A DNA stretch of 64,000 nucleotides from an uncultured Alphaproteobacteria bacterium. GTDB taxonomy: Bacteria; Pseudomonadota; Alphaproteobacteria; UBA7985. The notes below the pieces were generated by a model. It was given only the letters and a program-made list of their open reading frames with translations, searched no databases and was not told the origin of the DNA. Every line of letters begins with the position of its first letter. Within the stretch, counting starts at the first letter, position 1. The position numbers were made by a program, and so were the translations under genes. The DNA lies in NCBI GenBank assembly GCA_905479265.1, contig CAJQLX010000036.1:60951-124950 (forward strand), given 5' to 3'. Of the stretch, positions 8,804-19,812 are shown in pieces.

Positions 8804-10213
8804 TTAGCAGGAGTAGTACATCTTGAACTCGACCGGGTGTGGTGCGAATTCGAATTCGATGACTTCTTCCATTTTCAGGTCGATGTAAGCATCGATCTGG
8901 TCTTTGGTGAACACGCCGCCTTCGAGCAAGAACTCGTAGTCGCCCTTCAAGGAATCCAGCGCTTCGCGCAGGGAACCACAAACGGTTGGAATGTCCTTCA
9001 GCTCTTCTTCGGACAACTCGTACAGATCTTCGTCGCGTGGTGCGCCCGGATCGATCTTGTTCTTGATGCCGTCGAGGCCAGCCATCAGCATCGCTGCGAA
9101 GCACAGGTACGGGTTCGCGGTTGGATCCGGGAAGCGGATTTCCATGCGCTTTGCCTTTGGCGAGGAGCCGAAAGGAATACGGCAAGACGCGGAACGGTTG
9201 CGGGCGGAGTATGCCAGCAGAACCGGTGCTTCGAAGCCTGGGACCAAACGCTTGTAGGAGTTGGTGGACGGGTTGGTAAACGCGTTCAACGCCTTAGCGT
9301 GCTTGAGGATACCACCGATGTACCACAGTGCTTCCTGTGACAGACCAGCGTACTTGTCGCCAGCGAACAAAGGCTTGCCGTCTTTCCAGATGGACTGGTG
9401 GCAGTGCATGCCAGTGCCGTTATCGCCCTGAACAGGCTTTGGCATGAAGGTCGCGGACTTGCCGTAGGATGCAGCAACGTTGTGAACGACGTACTTGTAA
9501 AGCTGCAGCTTGTCAGCAACGCGGGTCAGGTGGTCGAAGGTCATGCCCAATTCGTGCTGGGATGGCGCAACTTCGTGGTGGTGCTTGTCCATGTCCACAC
9601 CCATGGCGAGCAGGGTGGAGGTCATTTCAGCGCGGATGTCGCCGGACTGATCGACGGGGTTCACGGGGAAGTAGCCGCCCTTGACGCCCGGACGGTGGCC
9701 CATGTTGCCGCCTTCCATCTCGTCGCCGGATGCATACGGACCTTCTTCGGAGTAGAATTCGAAGAACGAGCGGTTCATCTCAACGGAGAAGCGCACGTCG
9801 TCAAACATGAAGAATTCTGCTTCTGGACCAAAGAAAACGTCGGTGCCCAAGCCGGAATCTTTAACCAGCTGCTCAGCCTTCTTTGCGGTACCGCGTGGGT
9901 CACGCTCGTAAAGCTCACCGGTGATCGGATCCTTTACGTCACAGAAGATAATCAGCTGGGGCTGGGCGGTGAACGGATCCATCACAGCGGTTTCCATGTC
10001 TGGAACCAGCAGCATGTCGGACTCGTTAATAGCCTTCCAGCCAGCGATGGAAGAACCATCGAACATAATGCCTTCGTTGAAAGCATCTTCATCCATGGCG
10101 TGCGCGCACATCGCCAGATGCTGAAGCTTGCCGCGAGGATCGGTGAAGCGAACGTCAACATATTCTACGTCGTTTTCTTCGATCATCTTTTTGATGTCAG
10201 CATAAGTGGTCAT
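8804..10213 (-). CDS. glnA: Glutamine synthetase type I
   Basis: Dodecameric cytoplasmic enzyme that makes glutamine from glutamate, ammonia and ATP. It has 469 residues, the usual GSI length. Conserved landmarks include [10 protein letters not shown] near residue 49, [11 protein letters not shown] for metal and glutamate binding, [10 protein letters not shown], and [10 protein letters not shown]. The adenylylation-site region [10 protein letters not shown] carries the Tyr that GlnE modifies in GSI-beta enzymes. The ATG has AAAGGA upstream. It lies downstream of glnB on the same strand, the normal alphaproteobacterial glnBA order, so PII and GS are probably co-regulated by nitrogen status. 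Confidence 0.97.
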   Translation of the reverse strand: MTTYADIKKMIEENDVEYVDVRFTDPRGKLQHLAMCAHAMDEDAFNEGIMFDGSSIAGWKAINESDMLLVPDMETAVMDPFTAQPQLIIFCDVKDPITGELYERDPRGTAKKAEQLVKDSGLGTDVFFGPEAEFFMFDDVRFSVEMNRSFFEFYSEEGPYASGDEMEGGNMGHRPGVKGGYFPVNPVDQSGDIRAEMTSTLLAMGVDMDKHHHEVAPSQHELGMTFDHLTRVADKLQLYKYVVHNVAASYGKSATFMPKPVQGDNGTGMHCHQSIWKDGKPLFAGDKYAGLSQEALWYIGGILKHAKALNAFTNPSTNSYKRLVPGFEAPVLLAYSARNRSASCRIPFGSSPKAKRMEIRFPDPTANPYLCFAAMLMAGLDGIKNKIDPGAPRDEDLYELSEEELKDIPTVCGSLREALDSLKGDYEFLLEGGVFTKDQIDAYIDLKMEEVIEFEFAPHPVEFKMYYSC

Positions 10214-10260
10214 GCCAAATCCTTTCGTAACTTACGGTCAATTCTGAAGTGTTCAGGAAT

Positions 10261-10289
10261 AAAAAAGAGCGGGGCCTGAACGACCCCCG
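10261..10289 (-). terminator. Terminator-like hairpin between glnB and glnA
   Basis: On the minus strand a short GC stem (GGGGTC / GGCCCC, with one G-U pair) and a GTTCA loop are followed by GCTC and TTTTTT. It sits in the 90-base glnB-glnA gap. It could partially end glnB transcripts or mark a processing point; glnA may then also have its own promoter. Confidence 0.45.
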
Positions 10290-10303
10290 TGACACAGCGT
10301 CGG

Positions 10304-10973
<670 letters not shown>

Positions 10974-11051
10974 GGCGATTGTAGCTCAGTTGGTTAGAGC
11001 ACCGGTTTGTGGTACCGGGGGTCGTGGGTTCGAACCCCATCAGTCGCCCCA
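10974..11051 (+). tRNA. tRNA-His (anticodon GTG)
   Basis: Complete cloverleaf. Base 10974 is the extra G-1 that pairs with C73, as expected for tRNA-His. The acceptor stem GCGATTG pairs with CAGTCGC, the D arm is GCTC/GAGC, and the anticodon arm CCGGT/ACCGG carries loop TTGTGGT with anticodon GTG. The T arm GTGGG-TTCGAAC-CCCAT follows and CCA is encoded. Confidence 0.97.
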
Positions 11052-11061
11052 CTTTTCCGGG

Positions 11062-11730
11062 ATGCATAGCCCCGTGACTGCTGAAAAGATTCCTCCCTTT
11101 GCCCTGACCGCAAAACGCCGCGACATGCTGGCGTTCATCACGCGCTATGAGCTGTTCAAGCTGATTGCTGACCGGCCTGGGGTTATCCTTGAGCTTGGCG
11201 TTCAGCACGGGCAGGGCGTGATGTCGTTTGCGCACATTGCTTCAAATCTAGAACCCAACCACGTCGCGCGCCGGATTTATGGCTTCGATACCTTTGAAGG
11301 CTTTCCGCAGGTTGACGAGGTGGATCAGGCCTTGGGCGCCAAGAACGTCAAACCCGGCAAGCTGCGCGGCGACCTCGACCGTCTGCGCGCATCGATCCAA
11401 GCGCACGACGCCGACCGTTTTCTTGGACACGTGCCGCGGGTCGAGTTGGTAGTGGGTGACGTGGAGCAAACATTGCCCCTGTTCATCGAGGCCAATCCAC
11501 AGCTGATGATCGCATTGGTTTATGTTGACCTGTGCCTGTATCGCCCGACCAAAGCCGCGCTGGAGGCGCTGTGGCCGCTCATGCCTAAGGGATCGGTGTT
11601 GGCCTTCGACCAACTCGCTTTTCCCGAATTTCCCGGGGAGACCCGCGCGGCGCTGGAGGTGATTGGGGCGGATGCGCTGGATCTGCGTCGATTCACATTT
11701 GAATCACAGGTGTCCTATTTGGTGCGTTGA
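11062..11730 (+). CDS. TylF/MycF-like SAM-dependent methyltransferase
   Basis: A 222-residue class I methyltransferase-like protein. The glycine-rich SAM motif is LELGVQHGQG (near residue 43), followed by YGFDTFEGFP, a pattern typical of the TylF/macrocin O-methyltransferase and CmcI group. The acidic ALVYVDLCLY strand fits the metal-site region of that fold. An open frame extends upstream through tRNA-His, so I take the first ATG after the tRNA, 11 bases past its CCA, which suggests read-through from the tRNA promoter. The substrate is unknown; sugar or surface-glycan O-methylation is a family-based guess. Confidence 0.7.
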   Translation: MHSPVTAEKIPPFALTAKRRDMLAFITRYELFKLIADRPGVILELGVQHGQGVMSFAHIASNLEPNHVARRIYGFDTFEGFPQVDEVDQALGAKNVKPGKLRGDLDRLRASIQAHDADRFLGHVPRVELVVGDVEQTLPLFIEANPQLMIALVYVDLCLYRPTKAALEALWPLMPKGSVLAFDQLAFPEFPGETRAALEVIGADALDLRRFTFESQVSYLVR

Positions 11731-11871
11731 CGGGGTGGCGCGCCGTTTTCTCTCCCGCTTCGCGGGATTCGAAAACGTCACGCGCAAGCAGGTCGGCGAC
11801 CCTGTCGCCGGTCGGCTGCCGCCTCCGTTTTAGGAAAGCGCTGAGGCGCTGACCGACGGGCGTTTACACCC

Positions 11872-14727
11872 CTAAACCAGCGCGGAACGCAGGTAGCGGC
11901 TGGTGTGTCCGTCTTCGCTTTCGGCCACTGTCTCAGGTGTGCCTTGGGCAACAATGCGACCACCACCCGAGCCACCTTCAGGCCCAATATCGATGATCCA
12001 GTCAGCGGTTTTTATCACTTCGAGATTGTGCTCGATGATGATCACCGTATTGCCCTGATCGGTCAGCCGATGCAGCACTTCGAGCAGCTTGGACACGTCG
12101 TGAAAGTGCAGCCCCGTGGTGGGTTCATCGAGGATGTAGACCGTCTTGCCCGTGGACCGCTTTGACAGCTCTTTGGACAGCTTGACGCGCTGGGCTTCAC
12201 CGCCGGAGAGCGTCGTCGCGGATTGCCCAACCCGGACGTAGGTCAGTCCCACCTCCGCCAGCATTTCCATTTTACCACGGATCGATGGCACCGCCTTGAA
12301 GAAGCCCACAGCCTCCTCCACGGTCATATCCAAGACATCTGCGATGGATTTATCCTTAAACCGCACCTCAAGCGTTTCCCGGTTGTAGCGCTTGCCCTTG
12401 CAGACGTCGCACTGCACGTACACATCGGGCAGGAAGTGCATCTCGATCTTGATCATGCCATCGCCCTGACAGGCTTCACAGCGCCCGCCCTTGACGTTGA
12501 ACGAGAACCGGCCCGGCTTGTAGCCACGCGCTTGGGCTTCGGGCAGTCCGGCAAACCAATCGCGGATTGGGCCAAACGCGCCGGTGTAGGTGGCAGGGTT
12601 CGAGCGTGGCGTGCGGCCAATGGGGGACTGGTCGATAACGATGATCTTGTCGACCTGCTCCATGCCCTCGATCGTCGTGTGCGCACCCGGCGTATCGCGA
12701 GAACCGTGGAGATGCCGGGCCAGCGCTTTGTGCAGGGTTTCCAGCGTCAGTGTCGACTTGCCCGACCCCGACACGCCCGTAACGCAGGTCATGATGCCCA
12801 TCGGAAAATCGACAGTCACGTTGTCGAGGTTGTTCGCGGTCGCGCCCTCAATCCGGATCTTTTTCCCGGTCTTCTTGCGCCGCTGTGTCGGCACTTCGAT
12901 CCGCCGCTTGCCGGAAAGATATTGCCCGGTGACAGATTCTTTGGATTTCTGCACCTGCGCTGGCGTGCCTTCGGCCACAACGGTCCCGCCATGCACCCCG
13001 GCACCGGGGCCCATATCGACCAGATAGTCTGCGGCGCGAATGGCGTCTTCGTCGTGCTCGACCACCAACACCGTATTCCCCAAATCGCGCAACCGCGTCA
13101 GGGTTTCCAGCAAGCGGTCGTTGTCACGCTGGTGGAGCCCGATGGAGGGTTCGTCGAGAACGTACAGAACACCGGTCAAGCCGGAGCCAATCTGTGAGGC
13201 CAAGCGAATGCGCTGGCTCTCGCCCCCGGACAAGGTTGCCGATCCGCGCGATAGGGTCAGATACGACAGGCCGACGTTGTTCAGGAAGCCCAACCGCTCC
13301 TGAATCTCTTTCAAAATTCGCTCAGCAATGGCGCTCTGCTTGATCGACAGGCGCTCGGGCAACGCCTGGAACCACGCATTCGCTTCGCCAATCGACATCT
13401 CACTCACCCGGCCAATGTGCAGGTCATCGATCTTGACGACGAGCGCTTCTTCCTTGAGCCGGTAGCCGTCACAAGACTTACACGGGCGGCGGTTCTGGTA
13501 TTTGCCCAGCTCCTCCCGAACCCAATCGCTGTCTGTCTCGCGGTATCGCCGATCCATGTTGTTGATGAGACCCTCAAACGGACGGGTGGTGCGATAAGCG
13601 CGCGTGCCGTCGTCGTAGATCATGGTGATGGCGTCCTTGCCGGAGCCATAGAGGATGGTGTCGCGGTTCTTGGGCTTGAGTTCATCGAAGGGCGTATCGA
13701 GGTCAAAGCCGTAATGCGCGCTGATCGCGTCCAGCGTTTGCATGTAATACTTCGATGACGAATTCGCCCACGGTGCCAGCGCACCTTCGCGCAGGCTCAA
13801 CCCTTTGACCGGCACCACCAGATCCGGATCGAAGAACAACTGATGCCCCAACCCGTCACACGACGGGCACGCCCCAAAGGGGTTGTTGAAGGAAAACAGC
13901 CGCGGCTCGATCTCATCAATGGTGAAGCCGCTGACCGGACAGGCAAACTTCGCTGAGAAGGTCGTGCGTTCTTCGGATTTCGCGTCTTCAACGATCACCA
14001 GACCATCCGCCAGTTCCAGCGCTGTTTCAAAGCTGTCGGCCAACCGCTGTTCCATGCCGTCTTTCAGCACGACGCGATCAACCACGACTTCGATGGTGTG
14101 CTTGTATTTCTTGTCCAGCGCTGGGGCTTCTTCGATGAGGTACATGACGTCATCGATTTTGACGCGCTGAAAACCGCGTTTTTGCAGCTCAGCAAGCTCC
14201 TTGCGATACTCGCCTTTGCGCCCTCGAACGATGGGAGCCAGCAAATACAGGCGTGTTCCTTCACCCATCGCAACGGTCAGATCAACCATCTGAGACACCG
14301 TCTGGCTCTCAATCGGCAGGCCTGTCGCGGGGGAGTAGGGAATGCCAACACGGGCGTACAGCAGGCGCAGATAGTCGTAGATTTCCGTCACGGTGCCGAC
14401 GGTAGACCGCGGGTTCTTGGACGTTGTTTTCTGCTCAATAGAAATTGCGGGAGACAGCCCTTCGATGCTGTCCACGTCCGGTTTTTCCATCAACTCCAAG
14501 AATTGGCGGGCATAGGCGGACAGGCTCTCGACATAGCGCCGTTGGCCCTCGGCGTAGATGGTGTCAAAGGCCAGAGAGGACTTGCCCGAACCCGACAGGC
14601 CCGTAATCACCACGAGCTGGTTTCGCGGTAAGTCGATGTTGACGCCACGCAGGTTGTGTTCCCGCGCCCCGCGAACGGAGATGTAAGGACTTTCGTGCGC
14701 GGCGAAGCCAGTTTTCTTTGAAGCCAT
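11872..14727 (-). CDS. uvrA: Excinuclease ABC subunit A
   Basis: Damage-recognition ATPase of nucleotide excision repair, acting with UvrB and UvrC. It has 951 residues with two ABC-type modules: Walker [15 protein letters not shown] near residue 45 and [10 protein letters not shown] in the second half, each with its own signature ([23 protein letters not shown]). The second zinc module is intact (CEAC ... CDVC). In the first zinc module, near residue 262, the leading pair reads CPVSG, so one Cys is replaced by Ser while the trailing CPSC is kept; I recall this as common in alphaproteobacteria. It is monocistronic, and I found no clear SOS box upstream. Confidence 0.97.
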   Translation of the reverse strand: MASKKTGFAAHESPYISVRGAREHNLRGVNIDLPRNQLVVITGLSGSGKSSLAFDTIYAEGQRRYVESLSAYARQFLELMEKPDVDSIEGLSPAISIEQKTTSKNPRSTVGTVTEIYDYLRLLYARVGIPYSPATGLPIESQTVSQMVDLTVAMGEGTRLYLLAPIVRGRKGEYRKELAELQKRGFQRVKIDDVMYLIEEAPALDKKYKHTIEVVVDRVVLKDGMEQRLADSFETALELADGLVIVEDAKSEERTTFSAKFACPVSGFTIDEIEPRLFSFNNPFGACPSCDGLGHQLFFDPDLVVPVKGLSLREGALAPWANSSSKYYMQTLDAISAHYGFDLDTPFDELKPKNRDTILYGSGKDAITMIYDDGTRAYRTTRPFEGLINNMDRRYRETDSDWVREELGKYQNRRPCKSCDGYRLKEEALVVKIDDLHIGRVSEMSIGEANAWFQALPERLSIKQSAIAERILKEIQERLGFLNNVGLSYLTLSRGSATLSGGESQRIRLASQIGSGLTGVLYVLDEPSIGLHQRDNDRLLETLTRLRDLGNTVLVVEHDEDAIRAADYLVDMGPGAGVHGGTVVAEGTPAQVQKSKESVTGQYLSGKRRIEVPTQRRKKTGKKIRIEGATANNLDNVTVDFPMGIMTCVTGVSGSGKSTLTLETLHKALARHLHGSRDTPGAHTTIEGMEQVDKIIVIDQSPIGRTPRSNPATYTGAFGPIRDWFAGLPEAQARGYKPGRFSFNVKGGRCEACQGDGMIKIEMHFLPDVYVQCDVCKGKRYNRETLEVRFKDKSIADVLDMTVEEAVGFFKAVPSIRGKMEMLAEVGLTYVRVGQSATTLSGGEAQRVKLSKELSKRSTGKTVYILDEPTTGLHFHDVSKLLEVLHRLTDQGNTVIIIEHNLEVIKTADWIIDIGPEGGSGGGRIVAQGTPETVAESEDGHTSRYLRSALV

Positions 14728-14904
14728 GTCGGGGGGTCAGTTCCAGAATCCGTCGAATTGACCGAAGAGAATAGGCCGATTCCGGCCACATGCCAGAGGC
14801 CGCGGCACCATTTCTGGGGTTAACCTGGTTCACACTGAAACAGCGCATTGAATCGTGCCACGAATGTCACGAGCTCGGCGAGCGATGGGGCTGAAACCGA
14901 GCCG

Positions 14905-15399
14905 TTAAACCGGGTATCGGATCTTGAGCGCCCTGAGCACCATCTCCGGTACAAAGTCCGAAACATCGCCGCCCAATCCGGCAATTTCCTTAACCAGCGA
15001 CGAGGCGATGAACTGCTGGCTCTCAGAGGCGGTAAGGAACACGGTTTCGACCTTGGGGTTCAGGTGCTTGTTCATGGTCGCAAGCTGAAACTCGTACTCA
15101 AAGTCCGAAACAGCACGCAGACCCCGAATGACCAAGGACGCGCCAACTTCATCGGCGAAATGCATCAGCAAAGAACCAAAGGATCGCACCTCGACCGTGC
15201 AGTTGCCAAAATCATTGGCCTCGACCAAATCCTGCAGCAATTGCACGCGTTCCGGCGGCGTAAAGGCGGGGTTCTTCCCCGGACTGTTTGCAACGGCAAT
15301 GATCAGATGATCGACCACATGGGTCGCGCGTTGCATGATATCCAAATGACCATTGGTAACGGGGTCAAATGTGCCCGGGTAGAGTCCAACTCGCCTCAT
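14905..15399 (-). CDS. coaD: Phosphopantetheine adenylyltransferase
   Basis: Transfers AMP to 4'-phosphopantetheine, the penultimate step of coenzyme A synthesis. At 164 residues it matches the family length. The nucleotidyltransferase motif GTFDPVTNGHLDI is at residues 9-21, with the conserved RGLRAVSDFEYE segment and SSSLVKE-type sequence (here ASSLVKEIA) further on. It begins 5 bases after the gyrA stop on the same strand, so ssb-gyrA-coaD is likely a transcriptional series. Confidence 0.96.
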   Translation of the reverse strand: MRRVGLYPGTFDPVTNGHLDIMQRATHVVDHLIIAVANSPGKNPAFTPPERVQLLQDLVEANDFGNCTVEVRSFGSLLMHFADEVGASLVIRGLRAVSDFEYEFQLATMNKHLNPKVETVFLTASESQQFIASSLVKEIAGLGGDVSDFVPEMVLRALKIRYPV

Positions 15400-15404
15400 G
15401 GAGC

Positions 15405-18212
15405 TTATTCCTCGGTTTCGCCATCCACTGCGTTAGCGGCTTCATCATCGTCATCGTCCGAAGAGCCCGGATCGTCAAGTCGGGCCACAGACACGATTTG
15501 CTCGCCATCCGCCACGCGGAAGACGTAAACGCCTCGGGTCGAGCGCCCGGCGATGCGGATTTCATCAACCGATGTTCGAATAAGGGTGCCGCCGTTTGTG
15601 ACCAGCATCAGCTGATCGCCGTCCTGTACCGGGAAGCTGGCGGCAACCGACGTGGTTGCTGTGCCAGACCGTCCCAAATCAATCGCGGCCACGCCCTGAT
15701 TCCCGCGTCCCATGGTGCGGAATTCATAGGCGCTTGTGCGCTTGCCCAAGCCGTCTTCGGACAGGGTCAGGATGAACTGCTCCGCCGCCGCCAACTGGGT
15801 CAGGCGCTCTTGTGACAAGCCGCCACCGCCAACGTCTGTGCCGCTCGCGCCTTCTTCCTCTGCGCGCCGCATGGCGTTGGCGTGACGGACATAGGCGTCG
15901 CGCTCGTCTGCGGTCGCAGAAACGTGGTTCAGGATCGCCATCGAGATCACACGATCACCAGCAGGCAAATTCATGCCGCGTACGCCGGTCGAATCACGCC
16001 CCACAAACACACGAACATCCGTGACCGGGAAGCGAATGGCCTTACCGCCCTGCGCCGACAGAAGCACGTCTTGGTTTTCGTGACAGATGGCAACGTTGAC
16101 CAAGCTATCGCCCTCGTCGAGCTTCATCGCGATTTTGCCGTTTGCCTTGACCGATACGAAGTCGCTCAAGCGGTTCCGGCGAATGCCGCCGCTGGCGGTC
16201 GAGAACATGACAAACTGATCATCCGCCTGCTCTTCATCTTCTGGCAGAGGCAGGAACGCGGTGATGGTCTCACCGGGTTCTAAGGGCAGAATGTTGACCA
16301 TCGCCTTGCCGCGTGCTTGCGGCGTGCCTTCGGGCAGGCGCCAGACTTTCAGCTTGTAGACCATGCCGCGGGAGGAGAAGAACAGCACCGGCGTATGGGT
16401 GTTGCAGACCATGACGTTGGCGACGAAATCTTCGTCCCGCGTGGACATGCCCGAACGCCCCTTACCCCCGCGCCGTTGCGCGCGGTAGGTGTCCAGCGAC
16501 ACGCGCTTGACATAGCCGCCGTGGCTGACGGTGACGACCATATCTTCGCGTGGGATCAGGTCTTCGATGTCATAGTCGGCTTCGTAGTTTTCGATGGACG
16601 TTCGACGATCGTCTCCAAACTCTTCGGCAACCGCCAACAACTCACTGCGCACCAAGCCCATCCGCAAATCACGGTTGGATAGAATTTCGAGGTATTCTTT
16701 GATCTTCGCCGCGAGGTCTTCGAGCTCGGAGGCGATCTTGTCGCGCTCCAAACCGGTCAGGCGGGACAGCTGCAGGGCCAGAATGCCGCGCGCTTGCTCT
16801 TCGGACAGCTTGTACGTGCCATCGTCGGTCACACCGCGACCCGGCTCGTCGAGCAAATCGATCAGCGGGCGAATGTCTTCGGCCGGCCAAGCGCGTTCCA
16901 TCAATTCCAGCCGCGCTGAGGTCGGGTCTGGGGAGTTGCGGATCAGCGCAATGACATCATCAATGTTCGCAACAGCAACGGCCAGACCCACCAAAATGTG
17001 CGCCCGGTCGCGGGCTTTGCCCAACTCGAACGCCATCCGGCGCGTGATGACTTCTTCACGGAAATCAACGAAAGCGCTGATGATCTGCTGAAGATTCAGC
17101 ATCTCGGGTCGGCCACCGTTAATCGCCAAAATATTGCACCCGAAGGAGCTTTGCAGCGGCGTGTGTTTGAACAACTGGTTCAGGACCACTTCGGCCTGAT
17201 GATCGCGCTTGACCTCGATCACCACCCGCATCCCATGACGATCGGATTCATCGTTGGCGCTGGCAACGCCCTCGACGATCTTGTCTTTGGCCAGCTGAAC
17301 CACGCGCTCAACAAGGCGCGCTTTGTTCACCTGATAGGGCAGTTCCGTGACCACGATGGTTTCGCGGTCTTTGCGGTTTTCTTCGATATGCGTCTTGGCC
17401 CGCATGATCACCGAGCCGCGACCCGTGTGGTAGGCCGAGCGAATGCCGGAGCGCCCCAGGATCATTGCGCCGGTCGGAAAGTCCGGACCGGGGATGTGTT
17501 CCATCAACTCATCGATGGTGATCGTCGGATTGTCGATATAGGCCGCACACGCGCTGATGACTTCGCGCAGGTTGTGCGGTGGAATGTTGGTTGCCATGCC
17601 GACGGCGATACCACCAGCGCCGTTGACCAGCAGGTTCGGGTAAGGCGCAGGCAGGACTTGCGGCTCTTGCTTGCTCTCGTCGTAGTTGGGCTGGAAATCA
17701 ACGGTGTTCTTGTCGATGTCTTCCAGCAGGCCAGAGCCCAGCTTGGACAACCGAGCTTCGGTATAACGATAGGCCGCTGGCGGATCGCCATCCATGGAGC
17801 CAAAGTTGCCTTGGCCGTCGATGAGCATGGCGCGCATAGAAAACGGCTGCGCCATACGAACCATCGCGTCGTAAATCGCGCCATCGCCGTGCGGGTGGTA
17901 GCCACCCATGACTTCACCGACCAAGTTCGCAGATTTGCGGTAGGCCCGGTTCCATTCGTACCCACCTGTTTTGGCGGTGTAGAGGATGCGGCGGTGTACG
18001 GGTTTCAGTCCATCCCGGACGTCGGGTAGAGCACGGGAAACGATGACCGACATGGCATAGTCCAAGTAGGACTTGCGCATTTCTGCAACGAGAGAAACCG
18101 GTGCGATATCATCGGGTAGCGCGCTCGCGCTCAGCCCGTTTTCGCCGTCATCACCGCCGTCGCCGGAGGCTTCTGCACTCTCTGGTGGGAGGTCGTCTTC
18201 GTTATCCGACAC
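15405..18212 (-). CDS. gyrA: DNA gyrase subunit A
   Basis: Cleavage-and-religation subunit of gyrase, which introduces negative supercoils with GyrB. It has 935 residues from a GTG start, with an acidic N-terminal extension of about 40 residues before the conserved [11 protein letters not shown]. The catalytic Tyr is Tyr150 in YRYTEARL. The GyrA box QRRGGKG is present and marks true gyrase rather than ParC. The beta-pinwheel C-terminal domain ends in an Asp/Glu-rich tail. At the position matching E. coli Ser83 in the quinolone region the residue is Gly111 ([10 protein letters not shown]), while the Asp87 equivalent is kept. Confidence 0.97.
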   Translation of the reverse strand: MSDNEDDLPPESAEASGDGGDDGENGLSASALPDDIAPVSLVAEMRKSYLDYAMSVIVSRALPDVRDGLKPVHRRILYTAKTGGYEWNRAYRKSANLVGEVMGGYHPHGDGAIYDAMVRMAQPFSMRAMLIDGQGNFGSMDGDPPAAYRYTEARLSKLGSGLLEDIDKNTVDFQPNYDESKQEPQVLPAPYPNLLVNGAGGIAVGMATNIPPHNLREVISACAAYIDNPTITIDELMEHIPGPDFPTGAMILGRSGIRSAYHTGRGSVIMRAKTHIEENRKDRETIVVTELPYQVNKARLVERVVQLAKDKIVEGVASANDESDRHGMRVVIEVKRDHQAEVVLNQLFKHTPLQSSFGCNILAINGGRPEMLNLQQIISAFVDFREEVITRRMAFELGKARDRAHILVGLAVAVANIDDVIALIRNSPDPTSARLELMERAWPAEDIRPLIDLLDEPGRGVTDDGTYKLSEEQARGILALQLSRLTGLERDKIASELEDLAAKIKEYLEILSNRDLRMGLVRSELLAVAEEFGDDRRTSIENYEADYDIEDLIPREDMVVTVSHGGYVKRVSLDTYRAQRRGGKGRSGMSTRDEDFVANVMVCNTHTPVLFFSSRGMVYKLKVWRLPEGTPQARGKAMVNILPLEPGETITAFLPLPEDEEQADDQFVMFSTASGGIRRNRLSDFVSVKANGKIAMKLDEGDSLVNVAICHENQDVLLSAQGGKAIRFPVTDVRVFVGRDSTGVRGMNLPAGDRVISMAILNHVSATADERDAYVRHANAMRRAEEEGASGTDVGGGGLSQERLTQLAAAEQFILTLSEDGLGKRTSAYEFRTMGRGNQGVAAIDLGRSGTATTSVAASFPVQDGDQLMLVTNGGTLIRTSVDEIRIAGRSTRGVYVFRVADGEQIVSVARLDDPGSSDDDDDEAANAVDGETEE

Positions 18213-18374
18213 TATACACTCCGGGTCGTGGAAAGGCGCGTTTTACCGCCCCGTTTTGCTGCCGGACTGAAGCCAATAAAATCGGGGTCAGGCGGCCATG
18301 ATTAGAACCGCCTAACACTAGGAAATTATGCGTCGTGAAGCAAGGGAAACCACCCCTGCATCCTGTGGAGTCAT

Positions 18375-18959
18375 TTAGAACGGAATGTCGTCGTCGAAGT
18401 CGTTTCCGCCGCCGGATGAACCGCCGCCAAAACTGCTCGATCCGCTGCCAGAGCCGCCGCCAGAACCGCCCCCAGATCCGCCGCCAAACCCGCCACCGCC
18501 GGATCCACCGCCAAAGCCGCCGCCGGACGAACTGCCGCCGCCGCCGCCACCGCCGCCGCCGAAGTTACTGTCGCCACCGAAGTCGCCACCGCCGCCACCG
18601 CCGCCACCTTCGCCGCGACCGCCGATCATCTGCAACTCACCGCGGAACTGACTGAGCACGATCTCCGTGGTGTACTTGTCATTGCCTTCCTGATCCTGCC
18701 ACTTGCGGGTTTGGAGCTGGCCTTCGATGTAGACTTGGCGACCGCGCTGCAAGTAGCGTTCAGCAACGTCGGCCAAACGCTCGTTAAAAATCACGACGCG
18801 ATGCCATTCGGTCTTCTCGCGCTGTTCACCGCTTCCCCGATCACGCCAGCGTTCAGACGTGGCGATGGAAAGCTGCACGACTTTGCTGCCGTTGTTGGTG
18901 GTACGGACCTCTGGGTCGCGGCCAAGGTTGCCGACCAGAATGACTTTGTTGACGCTCAT
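18375..18959 (-). CDS. ssb: Single-stranded DNA-binding protein
   Basis: Homotetrameric SSB covering single-stranded DNA in replication, recombination and repair. The OB fold spans residues 1-110 ([12 protein letters not shown] start, WHRVVIF), followed by about 75 residues that are nearly all Gly and Ser, and the acidic tip DFDDDIPF that docks repair partners. I place the start at ATG 18959 (194 residues); a TTG nine bases upstream is possible. A LexA-type box lies 90 bases upstream of this start. gyrA follows about 160 bases downstream. Confidence 0.96.
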   Translation of the reverse strand: MSVNKVILVGNLGRDPEVRTTNNGSKVVQLSIATSERWRDRGSGEQREKTEWHRVVIFNERLADVAERYLQRGRQVYIEGQLQTRKWQDQEGNDKYTTEIVLSQFRGELQMIGGRGEGGGGGGGGDFGGDSNFGGGGGGGGGSSSGGGFGGGSGGGGFGGGSGGGSGGGSGSGSSSFGGGSSGGGNDFDDDIPF

Positions 18960-19048
18960 TTTTACCAAGCTTTCGTAAATCTGTTATACGCCGTTTCTAA
19001 GGACGTAACTGCACAAGAGCAATAACCGGGCTTGTGCATAACCTGCAA

Positions 19049-19063
19049 GAACAATATACGAAC
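19049..19063. promoter_or_regulatory. Putative LexA (SOS) box, GAAC-N7-GAAC
   Basis: GAAC at 19049-19052 and GAAC at 19060-19063 are separated by exactly seven bases (AATATAC), which is the direct-repeat LexA operator known in alphaproteobacteria (GTTC-N7-GTTC on the other strand). It is between the divergent ssb and HAD genes, 90 bases before ssb and 29 before the HAD start, so it could act on either. Confidence 0.65.
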
Positions 19064-19092
19064 ATTCGCATAAGGCAAAAGGAAGCGAAGCG

Positions 19093-19803
19093 ATGGATAT
19101 GACGGGGGTCAAAGGGGTGCTTTTTGACAAGGATGGAACCTTGTTGGACCTGCACGGTACGTGGGGCGTTGTTCTGAATGATTTGATCTGGCACTCCGCC
19201 GGCGAAGGTGAGCAGCGCGTGGCCGAAGATTTGGCGCGGATTGGTGGCTATAACCTCGCCACCCAGAAATTCACGCCCGACAGCCAGCTGGCGCAGGGTG
19301 ATTGGGGGTCCATCTTTCAGGAATGGCAGGAACGGCTAGGGCCGGAGCAGGGCAAGCGCATGGTGACGTTTCTTGAAGACATGCGGACCGGCAAGCGTTC
19401 GCGGCAGTCTGTCGCGCTGGGTAACATTCGCCCAACCATGCAGGCGCTGGCTGAGGCGGGCTTTGTGATGGGCATTGCAACCAATGACTCCGAAGCCGCC
19501 GCGCGGCGTGACATGGACGGGTTAGACGTGACCGAGTTTTGCACGGTGATCTACGGCCACGACAGTCACGGCAGCAAACCGGGGCCGGAGATGATGACAG
19601 CCTTTTGCGCCAAAACGGGCCTGATGCCGGGGCAGGTGACGATGGTGGGCGATACCATGACGGACTTGAACTTCGCCCGAAACGCCGGTGCGCATTCCTG
19701 CATTGGGGTGATTGAAGACAGCTACGTCGACCCCCGCTTCCGCGCAGGTGTCGATGTGCGGATCGAGCATGTCCGCGAAATTCCGGCTTTGTTGGGTGTG
19801 TGA
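19093..19803 (+). CDS. HAD-family hydrolase (phosphoglycolate phosphatase-like)
   Basis: A 236-residue HAD phosphatase. Motif I is FDKDGTL (Asp nucleophile near residue 12), motif II is the Thr of IATND near residue 135, and motif III/IV is KPGPEM with MVGDTMTDLNFARNAG. The helical cap is inserted after motif I, as in the Gph/phosphonatase subclass. The exact substrate is not determinable. AGGAAG lies upstream of the ATG. It is divergent from ssb and shares the intergenic region containing the LexA-type box. Confidence 0.85.
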   Translation: MDMTGVKGVLFDKDGTLLDLHGTWGVVLNDLIWHSAGEGEQRVAEDLARIGGYNLATQKFTPDSQLAQGDWGSIFQEWQERLGPEQGKRMVTFLEDMRTGKRSRQSVALGNIRPTMQALAEAGFVMGIATNDSEAAARRDMDGLDVTEFCTVIYGHDSHGSKPGPEMMTAFCAKTGLMPGQVTMVGDTMTDLNFARNAGAHSCIGVIEDSYVDPRFRAGVDVRIEHVREIPALLGV

Positions 19804-19812
19804 GGGGCGCGT

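Noticed and set aside
12223..13197. A 324-codon frame opposite uvrA
   Set aside because: Antisense shadow of uvrA; no domain and no start signal.
16998..18029. A 343-codon frame opposite gyrA
   Set aside because: Antisense shadow of gyrA; same codon-bias effect.
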